Shown here piece by piece: positions 14,112 through 26,841 of a stretch of 64,000 nt of DNA. The notes under the pieces were generated by a model. The model made no database searches. It had not been told where the DNA came from and was given only the letters and a program-made list of their open reading frames with translations. The stretch spans positions 3,785,001-3,849,000 of the forward strand of contig NC_134677.1 of assembly GCF_024713945.1 (NCBI RefSeq). Reading direction: 5' to 3'. Every line of letters begins with the position of its first letter. Within the stretch, counting starts at the first letter, position 1. The position numbers and the translations under genes were made by a program. The DNA comes from Dermatophagoides farinae. Lineage: Eukaryota > Arthropoda > Arachnida > Sarcoptiformes > Pyroglyphidae.

Positions 14112-16187
14112 TTATTTTCACATACATAAAATAATCAACTGATCGACGTCATTGACATAATTGTCATGATAATAATAATAATATTAATAAAATGACATAA
14201 TTATAAATTAAATTAAGATTATGATGAACAAGTTAACGGCATTGACATCATAAACCGACTATATTGATGATGATGATGATGACAATGGCATTGACATTCA
14301 ATGTGAACATAAAATGAAATTTTATAAACAAAAATAACAACAACAAAAATTTTGCATTCGCAAATTCTATCATATACCTATTTTGCTGATATGTGTGCGT
14401 GTGTCCGTTGTCTATGTGTCACACTACCAATTTTCTGTTATGATTGTGAATAATATATGTATGGTCATTACTAAAATTCATCCATTATCAACCACACCAA
14501 TGATGACACGATACGACAAAACCAAAGAAACACACACACACACACACACACAACGTCATGGCCTAACACAACAGAAAATTCAGCACCAAAAACAAAAGAA
14601 TCCAGTCTATCTGGTTAGTATGAATAAACACGCACACATGAACCAAAGTACACACAAAAAAAAACAAAACATAAGATTCAAATGGAACGAAAGCCAGACA
14701 CCCGCCAGACATTGTTATCATCATCATCATGTATGTGTGTGTGCGTGTGTGTGTGTACGTTAAAGGCTCGAATTGAATAATTAAAAAACTGATGTTCTTC
14801 AATCTCTAATATTTTAGGTGGCTATTATTGGTGTGCATTTGATAAAATCGAGTTACAAAAGCTAAACACAAACACACACACCAATCACAAAAGCGTTACA
14901 TATAAAAATCAGATTCAAATTTCAAAGGAGAATAGCCAGATTTTTATTCTTTCTTTTTCTCTTTTTGAGTTTATATTACTTTAACAATAAAATAGAGATA
15001 TATATCGCCATTGGCTGTCGTCAATTGTTGGCCAAATTCAATTAACTTTTTTTTCATTTAATCTAAAAAGTGTGCCAAACTAACACAAGTTTTGCGAACA
15101 TATACATATACTCGATTCATAAATAGAATTAATTATACAACGTGCAACCATTGTATAAAATGAAAACTTTTTTTTCATTTCATATTGGAGAGAAATAGAA
15201 ATCCAGTGTAGAATTTAAATGAGTATAATTCACACAAACGCACATGCACTATCAATTCAGATTCTATGAAAAAAAAACAGGAAGAATTGTCCGTGCTCAA
15301 CAATCAAATCAATGTAAATTTCATATTACAATTCAAAACTTTAAATCTAAATTATTTAATAATCATTATTCAACTATTTATCTGGTAAACAGGAAAAAAA
15401 TCAATTAATCTGAAAATAAACAACAAATGCAAAATTTTCAATCGATGGATCAAAAAAAAAAAATAATTAATTTCATTCTTTTTTTTCATTTTTTAATAAT
15501 TTTATAATGTCACATATACATTCGGATCATCATCATCATCATTATCATCATCATCATCGACAACAAAGATTTAACAATGTAAACAATGATCCTGGCAAGG
15601 CAAGGTCTTTCAAAGCACAGAGAGAGAGAGAGAAACTAAAAATAAGTCAAAAAAAAAAGAAAAAAAGTCAACTCAATAAATGGTAAAAAAGTATGTCGTT
15701 CACAGACACACACACACACGCTAGCGACGTTGTTTGAAAATTGTAAATTGAAATTCAAAAAAAAAACCTACTCACACATTGACAAACACAAACACTAAAA
15801 ACTTGAATTTATTTTATTTTTTTTTTGCAATTAAATTGAATGTTGTTTAAATTAGAGGGAAAAAAATTATGAACAAACTAAACCAACTACCAGAATATAT
15901 ATTGAAAAAAACTTTATAAATAAACATACAAAGATAAAGAAAATTTCAATTTCAAAATTGCTTTTGAAATTGAAAAAATTATCACTACCCAAATACACAC
16001 AGTATGTGAAGATGACAAACATCATCATCATCATCATCATCATAATCATTGAATCGAATAATGATTGTACCACTCCCACCTAAATAAAAATATTGATAGG
16101 TTCCAAAAATGAAAGTAAATATTATACGGGCCCTAGAGAAAAAAAAAACTTTTTTCTCTTCTTTTTTCATTTCTTTCTACACTTTTT

Positions 16188-16214
16188 GTTGTTGTTGTTG
16201 TTGTTGTTGTTGTT
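16188..16214. repeat. (GTT)n microsatellite
   Basis: A run of about 9 GTT units. It reads as poly-Cys in one plus frame, which explains the apparent Cys-rich open frame over it. Confidence 0.9.
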
Positions 16215-16468
16215 TGCAATCTAATCAAATTGAAGTTTTGCCTCTTTTTTATTTTTCTTTGTTTTCAAAACCTCGAAAACTAAAAAAAAAAAAAATCTTG
16301 AAATCGAAATTCTTGAGCTACATATACCAAACAGACATACAGACACACACACACATACATGACTTATTCATTTTTCATAGGGCCACTATCATCATTTTCA
16401 TGACGATGCTAAATTTTGGTTCGATCGAATTGTGAATACCGAGTTGGCGCAATGTAAAACGAAAATTT

Positions 16469-16471
<3 letters not shown>

Positions 16472-16509
<38 letters not shown>
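16472..16509. repeat. (ATC)n microsatellite
   Basis: A run of about 12-13 ATC units, one of the longest trinucleotide runs here. In one frame it gives poly-Ser. Confidence 0.9.
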
Positions 16510-17941
16510 ACAAAAACCATCCCTTTGTCTATCGCTCTCTCTTTCTGTAACTTTAGATATGTAGCTGCCTTTGGAACTTTTTTTTTGTTGTTTTGTTTTG
16601 TTTCGAATGGATAGCTATAGGAATTGAACTAGCAGAATCTCTGGCTATGAGGAACAGAATCAAGCTGAGTTGTTACCATTTTGATATTGAACTTTAGAAA
16701 AAAGAAGCAAGGGATGTGTGTGCTGTTTCTGAATGCATTGTGTGGTTGCATAATGGCCATAGTCATGATGATGATGATGATGATGGCGCTAGAATCGTTG
16801 TATCCGAGGCATTTTCAAAGATTTTGATAACATCTCTCATATACCATGGATTTCTAAAAAGCAAAATGAGTATATGTGTCTTTATAATGTCGACTGAAAA
16901 AAAGAAGAAAAATATCGTCAGCACGGCAAATCCACCACCACCACCACCACTATAGGGAAAAAAATGTTTCGTTTTTATGTATGCCATCATCATCATTGAA
17001 TTTGTTTCTGGTAATATATTTGAGATGCTTGCTCTTACTCATGGCTGGTGTGTGTTGACTCATGGCTTCATCTTCCTCTCGTTTCCTTTTTTTATTTCAT
17101 CTTTTCTTTAGTTTAAGAAAAAAAAAAAGAAAACATGGGGTAGTTTTTGTGTATATACAAGAGAAAAAAAATTGGATCGATTTATACCCCCTGTCCTTTA
17201 CCACCGTTGTTCGTTTCCAAAATATACAAAAAATAGTTTACCAATTTTGTTGTGTGTGTGTGTGTGTGTGTTTGGATCCAATGAAGCTTTCGTTCTTAAC
17301 ATTTGGATACACAGAATTCATGTGTATGTGTGTATGAATGGTACCAATGATGAAGGGAATTTTTTTTTCTTTTTTCCTATTATTATATTCGACATATATG
17401 AGGGTATATAACATTCAAAGCTAATATATTGAATGACTGGGTTGGCTGATTTCAAATCGTCAATTTTGGATCAATGGCGTCAGTCTCGTCAACATACCTC
17501 TCTCTCTCTCTCTTTCTTTGCCTTATTCGTATTTGGCAATCTCATTTTTTCCCATTACGTGCCACATGTAACAGTTAACATAAACAGCAGAAGCAATAGA
17601 CGAATGAGAGAAAAAAAAAGAAAATTCCGTCAATATTATCCAGTCAAGTAAGCAAGCAGTCAAAAAAAAAAAAATGCTATTATACAAGAATATTATAATT
17701 TTTTTTCTGAATTCTTCAATTATTGGTATGTTTTGGTTAGTAACCTTCAAAATATTCACCAATATCTGTTATACAGAGTAATACAATACCAAAAAAAAAT
17801 TAATTGAATGAAAAAATAAAAGAATACAATACCAAGAAAAAAAACCTAGTATACATCACATTGAAATAAAAACAATAGCATACAAACACAATGAACCAAT
17901 TGTGAACAAACGTACAAATGGGTAATATAAACAACAACCAA

Positions 17942-17971
<30 letters not shown>
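17942..17971. repeat. (AAT)n microsatellite
   Basis: A run of about 10 AAT units with no coding context. Confidence 0.9.
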
Positions 17972-17972
<1 letters not shown>

Positions 17973-18870
17973 TCCTCAAGAATCGACAAATTTTTTCGGC
18001 ATTATAGTACAATATATAAAAATTTCAAACGGTATAGTAATCATAATCGTTTGAAAAAAAGCTTTATTTGAACAATAAAGGAAAGTAAAAAAAAAATTGA
18101 ATCTTTTATTTTATTTTATTTTATTTTTTGCCGTATCAATTAAATTACCAGAATTTTATGATACACACACACACACAATGTTAGGAGTCAAAGAAATGAA
18201 AAAAAATATTCTTATCAGAATTGTAAATAGAAACAATAGATGCATTGGATTTGTTTTATCCAATTTCCATTGAATATCCATTTGATAATCATAGTGGTAA
18301 AATAGTCATTTTTCTGTTTATTCACACAAAAACATATCCAGAGTGAGAGAAAGAGAGATGATTTGTATTGAAAAATATGATGCAACTATTCATATTAAAA
18401 ATCTGTATTCCAACAACAACAACAAAAAACAAAATTCTCAAAAAACATCGGAAATTTTTCATCATCAAAAAAAACCGCCTTTTCATATCTTATCCAAATA
18501 TGTGTCATCTATTCATTCAATTCAATTCATTCACAATTTTCTTGATTCAAGTCAATATTATTCTCAACAACAACAACAACAACAACAATAATAATAATGA
18601 CAGCAACAAGAATGCTATGCTTTATGTTCATTGATAAAATAGATGAATAGATAAATGGATTCTCTGTGTATGTGCATTGTGTGTGTGAGTGAATAAAAAT
18701 GAATTAAATGGATATGTGATTACAAAAACACACTACATACATATCATAAACACACACACACAAACACACTGAAATAGAGGAAGAGAGATTTGTTGTTGTT
18801 GTTTGTTCCTTCATGACATTTGAATGACAAAAAAAAATTGATGATTATGATGACGGTTATTACTAGAAAA

Positions 18871-18892
18871 TCAGACAATAAATATTGTCTGA
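18871..18892. repeat. Perfect 10-bp palindrome
   Basis: TCAGACAATA and its exact reverse complement TATTGTCTGA are separated by AA. This is a symmetric 22-nt element outside any gene. It could be a dimeric protein-binding site or chance in AT-rich DNA. Confidence 0.7.
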
Positions 18893-21800
18893 ATAAGATT
18901 GTTGGAAATATACATCACCATCGCCATATATATAATGATGATGGCATAATGGGGAAAAAAAAGTTTTAGCTCTAAAGTAAAACGAATAGAAAGAGTTTGA
19001 ATAAGAAAATCGAAATTTCCCGATGCACAAGAAAATATTTTCTTAAAAGTTATTCTAAAGTCAAATCAGATGATAGGACGAAATAGCTCTCCGAACAAAA
19101 CATTCCAATTATTGAAAAACAATTAGTGAAAAAAAATTTCGTTAAAAACAAAGTAGAATTGAAAAGAATTTTTTTTTCTAGTATATTTCTTTACCGAAAT
19201 AGAATCCTTATCCTTTTGAACAAGTTTTCACGGGACAAATTTTTTTTTTCTTGCATGATCATTTAATTTATTCTTCTTCATGTTTTTATTTATATTCTTG
19301 AAAAAACTTTTTTTTTTAGTGAACATTAGAAAGTAACAAAACGAAAATGAAAAAGACGTAGCGAAAAAAAAAATTCAACTAAACGGATAAATTATTTAAA
19401 ATTATTAACAAATTCAAATCTTTTATTCTTTTTGGTTCTGTGTATATAAAAAAAACTGTGTGTGTTTGTGTGTCACATCTTGAAATTCATTGAAATTACA
19501 TGAATAAGTTTGTTGGTGGGCAGGTTCTTAAGACCAATGAGATTATTAATATTAGATGAACAACAACATCATCTTCATCATATAAAGAATATATGTGTGT
19601 GAGTGTTTGTTTATTCATGTGTGTCATATATGTATGGCCTCATTTTTTGGATGAAAGATGACAATAAGAATAAGAAAAAAAATGAATGAAACTAAATACA
19701 TTGAGAAAAAATACCCGGATTACAATACTATGTCTATGAAATAGCCTTAAGGAGAGAATCAGCAAATTCATGATGATAATAATGATGATGATGATAGGCC
19801 AATGTGAATTGGTTTTAAAGAATGAAAACTTTTACTTCAAAATGTATGGATGAGAATAAAAAACATTTAAAAGAATAATTTCAAAGAATCATAAAGAGAA
19901 AGAAATTCCAATAAAAACCCAAGAGAACATAAACATTCAAAATTCGCGTGAACCTCGGTTACAATTCATAGTTGGTAACAAATACAAACAAGAAAAAAAT
20001 GTTGAAAACTTTGTTTGACAACCATTTAAAAAAAAAGTAAAGAGGAAACAAGCTCGAAATATAAAAACAAAAACAAAAAAAGTTCGTGTTCAGCCAAACC
20101 AAGATCAAACGAACCATTCATGGATGGAATATCCTATATGTTGCCCGTTGCCCAAGTGAAAGAGAATCGACATCGGGATGGAAGAATTTTTTTTTTATTT
20201 TCGTTTTTCGGTTCATTCATTTTTCTAACTATCCACGTTATATAATATAATCCAATCACTCGGGTAACTGCTGCTGTTGCTTGTTATTTGTAATTACGAA
20301 TGATTATTATTATTATTATTATTAGAGAAAAGTAAAGAGAGAGAGAGAGAATAAACCTAGAATTCTGGTGGAATGGTTTTTTTGGGCAAGTTCAAAGACC
20401 AAAAATTTCATAAGAATCTCGTAGCTATCTCCAGCCAAGCGACAAAAAAAAGATACCCGAAAAGATGAAAAATAATTTCGTTTCGTTTTAGTTTCTCTTA
20501 CTTTCTCGTTTTTCTCAAGCAGAGATCCTAATCTTGAATTTCACAGATAACAGAAAACGAGAAAGAGAGAAAGAAAAAACTGTTCATTGACAATGATCAT
20601 CACATAATTTTCTTTGTTATTATTATACACATAGTCTTGATGATGAGGATGATGATGATGATAATTGTAACCATCCACTAACAGACGAACTAATAAAAAA
20701 AAAATAATTGCAAGAAACAAGGTCGATGATAAGGGCCAATATATTGGAAAATTCTATCTGAACAAGAAAGCCAACGATATAACTCTTGTCCTTCATAATA
20801 GACCAGAGAACTCATATAACGCCATTGATGCCATCATCATCAACATCGTCATTGTTGTCGTCATCATCATTTTGAAACAGTCAACAGCAGCAATACACAT
20901 TGATCGAATGACAATAAAAAGATGGCCAAAAATGAATAGAACACACGTAAAGCTATAGTCTAGGCGGCTATAAGATTCATTCCATTATATTTTTTTTCAC
21001 TGTAAAGAGAATCTTTGATTGTATTGGCTCTTTTTTCTGATATTCGTCATTGCATCATCAATGGTGTTTTTTTTTTCATAACTAGACATTCTTGTTTTTT
21101 TATCTGGTTTGGTTTGTAAAACATGCGCACACATTTATGATGATGCCGCTTCTGATATAATACCGAATACCAGTTCCATCTTTCGTTATCACTCTTGGGT
21201 TCCAAATATAATGCATAATACCCTCGCCGAATAAGCTAGCCATAGAATATGAACAAACTCAAACAACAAAAATTAATGGCTTTGAATCAATTTAAACCAA
21301 CCAAATAAAAAAAACTTAACATAGACAGACAACAAGATAAAGATAATAGAAAGAGAGAGAGAGATACACATAGTGTTAGACATTATGTGAATATAGAAAG
21401 ATACAGACACAGAATAAGCAAAAGCAACAAACAACTAATAACAACAACAAAGATGAGAACGGATAGAATTTTTTTTTTCACCAAGCAGTCCAGATTATAT
21501 TCAACAACAACAGCGACAAAATAACGAAAGTTTAAAATGGAGACAAATAATATATAAAATAGAAGCTTCCAAAATAAAATTAAAAAAAACTTGTTTTTTT
21601 TGTCGAAAAATGGCAATCCAAAAAAAAGGATCAAATAGAAAAATTAGATGCAAAAAAAATAAACACACTCACATCAAGAGAAAAGATCATCAGAATTCAA
21701 AACTATTGTGTCAGATTTGAATTGTGAGTGCAGAAAAAAAACCCAAGGGTGCATGCATATTTTAAAACCAGGGCCCGACCAAAACATTCAATGTGGTAAC

Positions 21801-22580
21801 ATTATTATTTGGGCATCCATTCTTTCCAAAACCATTTGAACCAACGATGATGATAATGAAGCATTATGGGGAGGGAAAAAAAAGCCAAGTTAGAAAAAAA
21901 AAATTTTGGACAAGAATGTGTCAGTCAGACATTTTGACTATATGGTCTGACTAAATGTAAGAATATTTTGTTTTTTCTATCATTATTTGTTAGACACTAG
22001 GATTAGAGAATTCAACACAGACGTACATACATGCACAAAAAGGCAGTGAGGGAAAAACGAAATGAATATGAATAAGAATTCTTTTTTTTTGCAAATAAAA
22101 GTTACATCATCATCATTGTCAGAAGAAAAAATGGTTTTTCTTGTTTTATTAGTTGGAATTATATAACAAAACAACAATGAACCTGTCTGTCTGCCTATCT
22201 GTTCCAAACCAATGATGATGATGATTTGAACACGGAATTCAAATGCTTGTTGTCTTTTTCTCAACCAAAAGTAATAATAATAATAATAATAAATATATTG
22301 GAACATCAAAATGTGACAAATATAAAAGAAAAATAATAACGTAATAAATTCTCTTTAGAATAAAAAAAAAATAAATAAAAAAAAAACAAGAATCGATTCT
22401 TCAAATTTAGTATGTGAGACCTGATTGGTATTGACGACTACTATTATTATTGTTAGTTTGAATGTTATATAAGAATTAAATCAATAATAACGATTATTAT
22501 GACTGTAAATTAATGATAATGATAAGATTATTTGTCAAACTATCTATCTGTCTAGCTTCCTTTAATAATATTTACCTCTC

Positions 22581-22614
22581 TTGTTGTTGTTGTTGTTGTT
22601 GCTGCTGCTGTTGT
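22581..22614. repeat. (TTG)n/(CTG)n compound microsatellite
   Basis: TTG units followed by CTG units in noncoding DNA. Confidence 0.9.
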
Positions 22615-23908
22615 CAAAGATTTTGTTTCATTTCTTCAAGTCATTTCAAACAACAATAACGACAAAATAAAATAAATAAATAAATGAATGAATGGTGACA
22701 TTCTTAAATATCAGGAAACTTACTTTACTTTCTTATTATTATTCTTCTTTTTCATCAAATTCAATTCGTTTTTCATTTGTCGTTTTTCTCTTTCCGATGC
22801 ATTTTCCAGAAGAGTGTGTGTGTGTGTGTGTGTGATAGAGAAAAACAAACTAAACAAAACAAAATTATAGAAAAAGAGACAAAGCAACGACAAATTTTTC
22901 CTCTCTATTTATGTGTGTGTGTTTGTGTGTATGATTTCAAGTGTATGAAAAACAATCTATTGAACGTTCGGTCAGAATGTGATATACACAAACACACCCA
23001 TAACACTTGGAACCCTCAGGATAGAGAATGAGAAAGAAAGGGGCACTATGTATGAGAACAAAAGAATTTTAGCTTCATTGTACAGTGTTTGTGTGTGTGC
23101 GACCAATTCAATATAAATGAAAACTGAGATATTATTGAACGAATTGAGGCATAATATTATTTTGTTTTTTGTTTTTTATTTGGTGAAAATTACAATTTCA
23201 AAAAACCAACTAAATACAATAGATAGATAGGACAATGGCTTGTTGTGGATGTCCTCATTCAATTTCAATACATCAAATTCACATACACAAACACAGACAC
23301 AATTAAACAAACATTCTGTAAATTTCCAGAGGTAAAGCTTACATTTATTTTTATTTTTTTTTGTTGTTGTCGACTAATAGAATATAGAACAGCAAAGTGA
23401 CAATATTGCCCCTAGTGGATCTTTTTTTTCTATTTTCTTTGTCATCATCATTGATTTTTTTGCCCTTTCTCGCCAAATTGGAGTTGGAAAACAAAAACAA
23501 AAAAAATTGAAAAGAGTCTAGGAACACACAGCCTGTAAATTGACATTTTGGACTTTTAAAATAAAATTCTAATGATGTAAAAAACGAACAAACGCTAACC
23601 ACCCTTTTAGCACTGGCATATGGCATTATGAGAAGAAGAAAAAACATCTTTTTAGGATGTATTATAGAATCAAACAAGAGCACATCATCATCATTATCAT
23701 CATAATAAAATCAATCAAATGCTGATGTTAAGAATAAGAGGGAAAAACATTCGATAAAAAATGGTTCAAATCAACGAAATCAGTTATCCGAACAACAAAA
23801 TAAAAAAATTCTGGTCATGATTGTTAATTATGTTTTTATGTAAAACTGGACGTCATATCACATGCACCAAAACACAACACAGTAAACGAATAGGACAAAT
23901 GAAAATGG

Positions 23909-23966
23909 AAAAAAAAAAAAAAATCTCTAAACCAGAATTTCTATTTTTTTTTTTTTTTTTTTTTTT
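23909..23966. repeat. Poly-A / poly-T inverted pair
   Basis: A run of 15 A (23909-23923) is followed 20 nt later by a run of 23 T (23944-23966). The two could fold into an A:T hairpin. Length is likely to vary between individuals and to be unstable in sequencing. Confidence 0.85.
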
Positions 23967-24322
23967 GGTTTAAAAAAAATGCCCACAACAAACAAGCATG
24001 CAGAGCGAGATTCTTTCAAATTCATTTCTCTATTCATAATGTATGATAATAATGAAAATAATAATGAAAAATGAAAATTAATTTTCAACTTTCACACACA
24101 GACACACACACACGGCATTCGTTTCGTTTTTTTTTCTTCTTTTGGTATTTTTTCTGCACATGGTTATATTCAAATTGGTATGAATGGAAAAAAACTTTTG
24201 AATCGTGAAAATAATGCTATATTCTTGTACTTAAACACACACACACACACATACAATACTTTCATAAAATTCTCAAAAGGAATCACACATACAAACTGAG
24301 CCGCATGGATTCTATTATTACA

Positions 24323-24324
<2 letters not shown>

Positions 24325-24360
<36 letters not shown>
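24325..24360. repeat. (GA)n microsatellite
   Basis: An uninterrupted GA run of about 18 units, the longest dinucleotide run in this part. GAGA-type tracts can bind GAGA-factor-like proteins in arthropods, but nothing nearby shows a promoter. Confidence 0.9.
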
Positions 24361-24362
<2 letters not shown>

Positions 24363-26841
24363 TGACAGATGTCATCATACATATACAAAAACATTTACCA
24401 GTACAAAAGAATTTATTCGTCGAATCAAAATGAATTTATTGTTGAAAATGGAAATGATGATGATGATGATGACGAAATACAGTGTGAAGCAACAAAAAAA
24501 ACGGCCATAACGAATCGTATTTTTTAATTAAAAAAATTACTATCTTTATTGTTTGTTACAGGAAAACATAAGCATCGCTATTTTTTTTTTACAGGCGTCA
24601 GCAAATCAACTTGAAATACTAACAAAAAATTTTTTTTTCACATATACAATCATTAACGATGAATTCTATATATATAATTGATAACGACTAATGTGTAATG
24701 AACGAAGAGAGAAAAATTTCATTCGATTCTGATTGGATACAAATTAAAAATAACAGTATTACAAAAATGCCATACATATGTATTGTTATTGTCAATATAC
24801 ATTCACATACTATCAATCAGGTCTCAAATCCAATCATCTTCATCGGTGCCAGCAAGGTTGCGACATTTGGTAACAAGAAAAAGTTAGAATTAAAAGGAAA
24901 TCAAATATTTTTTTTTGTTTGCTTCAATCACCGACAATCGAATCATATCGTGATGATTCGATGCTGGCAAATAGTTTACCACCATATGGTGAGAATCAAT
25001 GAATGAATTGGAAATCTGTGTATTGTGATTTACCTTGAAGATAATGATGATCAAAAGAAAAGCAAGAAAACCGTTAAATTTTGCCAACTGTTATAAATTA
25101 ATAATTGGAATTGACTATTGAAAGCAATGGCAAAGTTTTTTGCACTTTGATTGTATACAATACAATATTGCGTTCATTAAAAGAAAAAGTTACGAATACA
25201 ATTCGATATGTTTTTCAATTCTTTTTGTCATCATATATGATTTTATTGAATATATATTATGATTCATAGAATTTGTGTCAAATCAAATAACCGGATTGGA
25301 ATATTGAAACTTGAATTTGATCAATGTAGTAATGGTCTAGTGAACATTTATTTTCAATGATATTTTAATGGAACAAGAAAAGTTATTCCAAGATTGACTG
25401 TAACAATATTTTCAATAAAGTAAAACAAATTAATAAGGCATTTATTGTTAACATCAAAATAAAAATTCCTTAAAAACTTTTAATATTGTGTAATGAATCG
25501 AATCTGTCCACTTGAATGAATTTCGATGGCGATAAAAATCCTTTTTAAAGTTTAGATCAATCATCATCATTGGTCGTCATGTATGCAGGGAAAAGAAGGT
25601 GGCCATGATCATATTTCAAAAATCTGAAATATAATAAAAAAAAAATTTTCATCTTGATTCTTGATTTTTCTACTTAGTTGAATGAAAAACTTCTTGGCAT
25701 TCTTGTGTGTGTGTGTGTGTATGTAATGTATAGCGGTATTCAGGTTCACAATCGTAACGACCTCGAACAAAAATGGTGATAACAAGAAAGTTGTTATCGG
25801 TCGATATGAAGCTTCGATTGTTGTTTGTTGTAAGTCCAATCGTTTTATGATTCATGACCATGTATTTTCCACCTGGTCTTGGCCAATTTGATGGTTTCCA
25901 TCCCAAAAATGTTTGGAGGAAATGGAAATAAAATTTCTCTTTTACGATGTCCTTTACAGGACACATTACATGTATGTGTTTTTTGTTTTGTAATTTTCAT
26001 CAAATTTTGAACACTCAGCATCACTGATACTTGGATTTTATTTTTTTATGATGATGCTACATAATATGAAAATTCTGAACTGATTTTTTCTCTTTGGGTT
26101 CGCAGTTTGCAATATTTTTTTTCTCTCTCTTGTGTTTGTTTGATCAGATTTTGATCGATTTTTATCGTTGTCAGCAAAATTTTTTTTTCACTCTCATTAT
26201 TTGTGTTATGGGTGTGTCTTCTGGTTGAATTGAATGGCCTAAAATTTTTCTCTAAAAAAAATATTCATTGGAATTTTATATTATCTTGTAATATTTAACA
26301 TTTTGTTTTTTATTTGATTTGTTTTTGAATTTCCTGTCAAATTCAAAATCTTAAAGAAAAATGATGATGATGATAATATAAATGTGAAAAAACTGGCTAA
26401 CCGAAAGGCGTCAAAATTCCATGTCATTTGTGTACGGGCAAAATAAACTTCGAATTTAATGTTTTTCTTTTTTTTACTCGTTTTTTTTTCGTTAACAATA
26501 TTCGAAAATTTATAGAATTTCATTGTTCGACTATTATAATAATGACAACAATGTGTATTGGTACCATTATTTGGCATCATTTTGACATTTTTTTTCTAAA
26601 TTTTGAAACATTTCATTTTTTCGAATACTTTGCCTCATAACCGTTATATTTTTTTGTGAGTAATATTAATATTATGACTAGTTATATTTATGGAAAAATC
26701 CTTTTTTTTCTCAGTAGTATAACAAGCAGGAAAAAGAAGCAGTCAATTTAGTGAAATAAAACTTGTGATTCCATTTTTTTCTCCATCATTGGTGTTGCTG
26801 CATTGCATTGTTGTCTTTCGTTCTCTCCGGAATACATCGGC

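Larger units (their letters stand above)
12686..26841. other. Gene-poor, microsatellite-rich tract between mir-124 and the OST3/6-like gene
   Basis: About 14 kb without a supportable protein gene. It holds dense simple repeats ((TG)n, (ATC)n, (TTG)n, (AAT)n, (GA)n, poly-A/T), a perfect 22-nt palindrome at 18871-18892 and a short hairpin at 21923-21952. A minus-strand open frame at 25670-25966 has some non-repetitive amino-acid texture but ends in a CA repeat and is not called as a gene. The tract could include the 3' part of the miR-124 primary transcript; this is inference from position only. Confidence 0.55.

Noticed and set aside
14383-14763. 126-codon plus-strand frame, the longest in the desert
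   Set aside because: It is built around CA/TG repeats (His-Thr and Val-Cys runs), with no domain or splice support.
16109-16614. Poly-Cys and poly-Ser open frames
   Set aside because: They are translations of (GTT)n and (ATC)n repeats without start context or domain.
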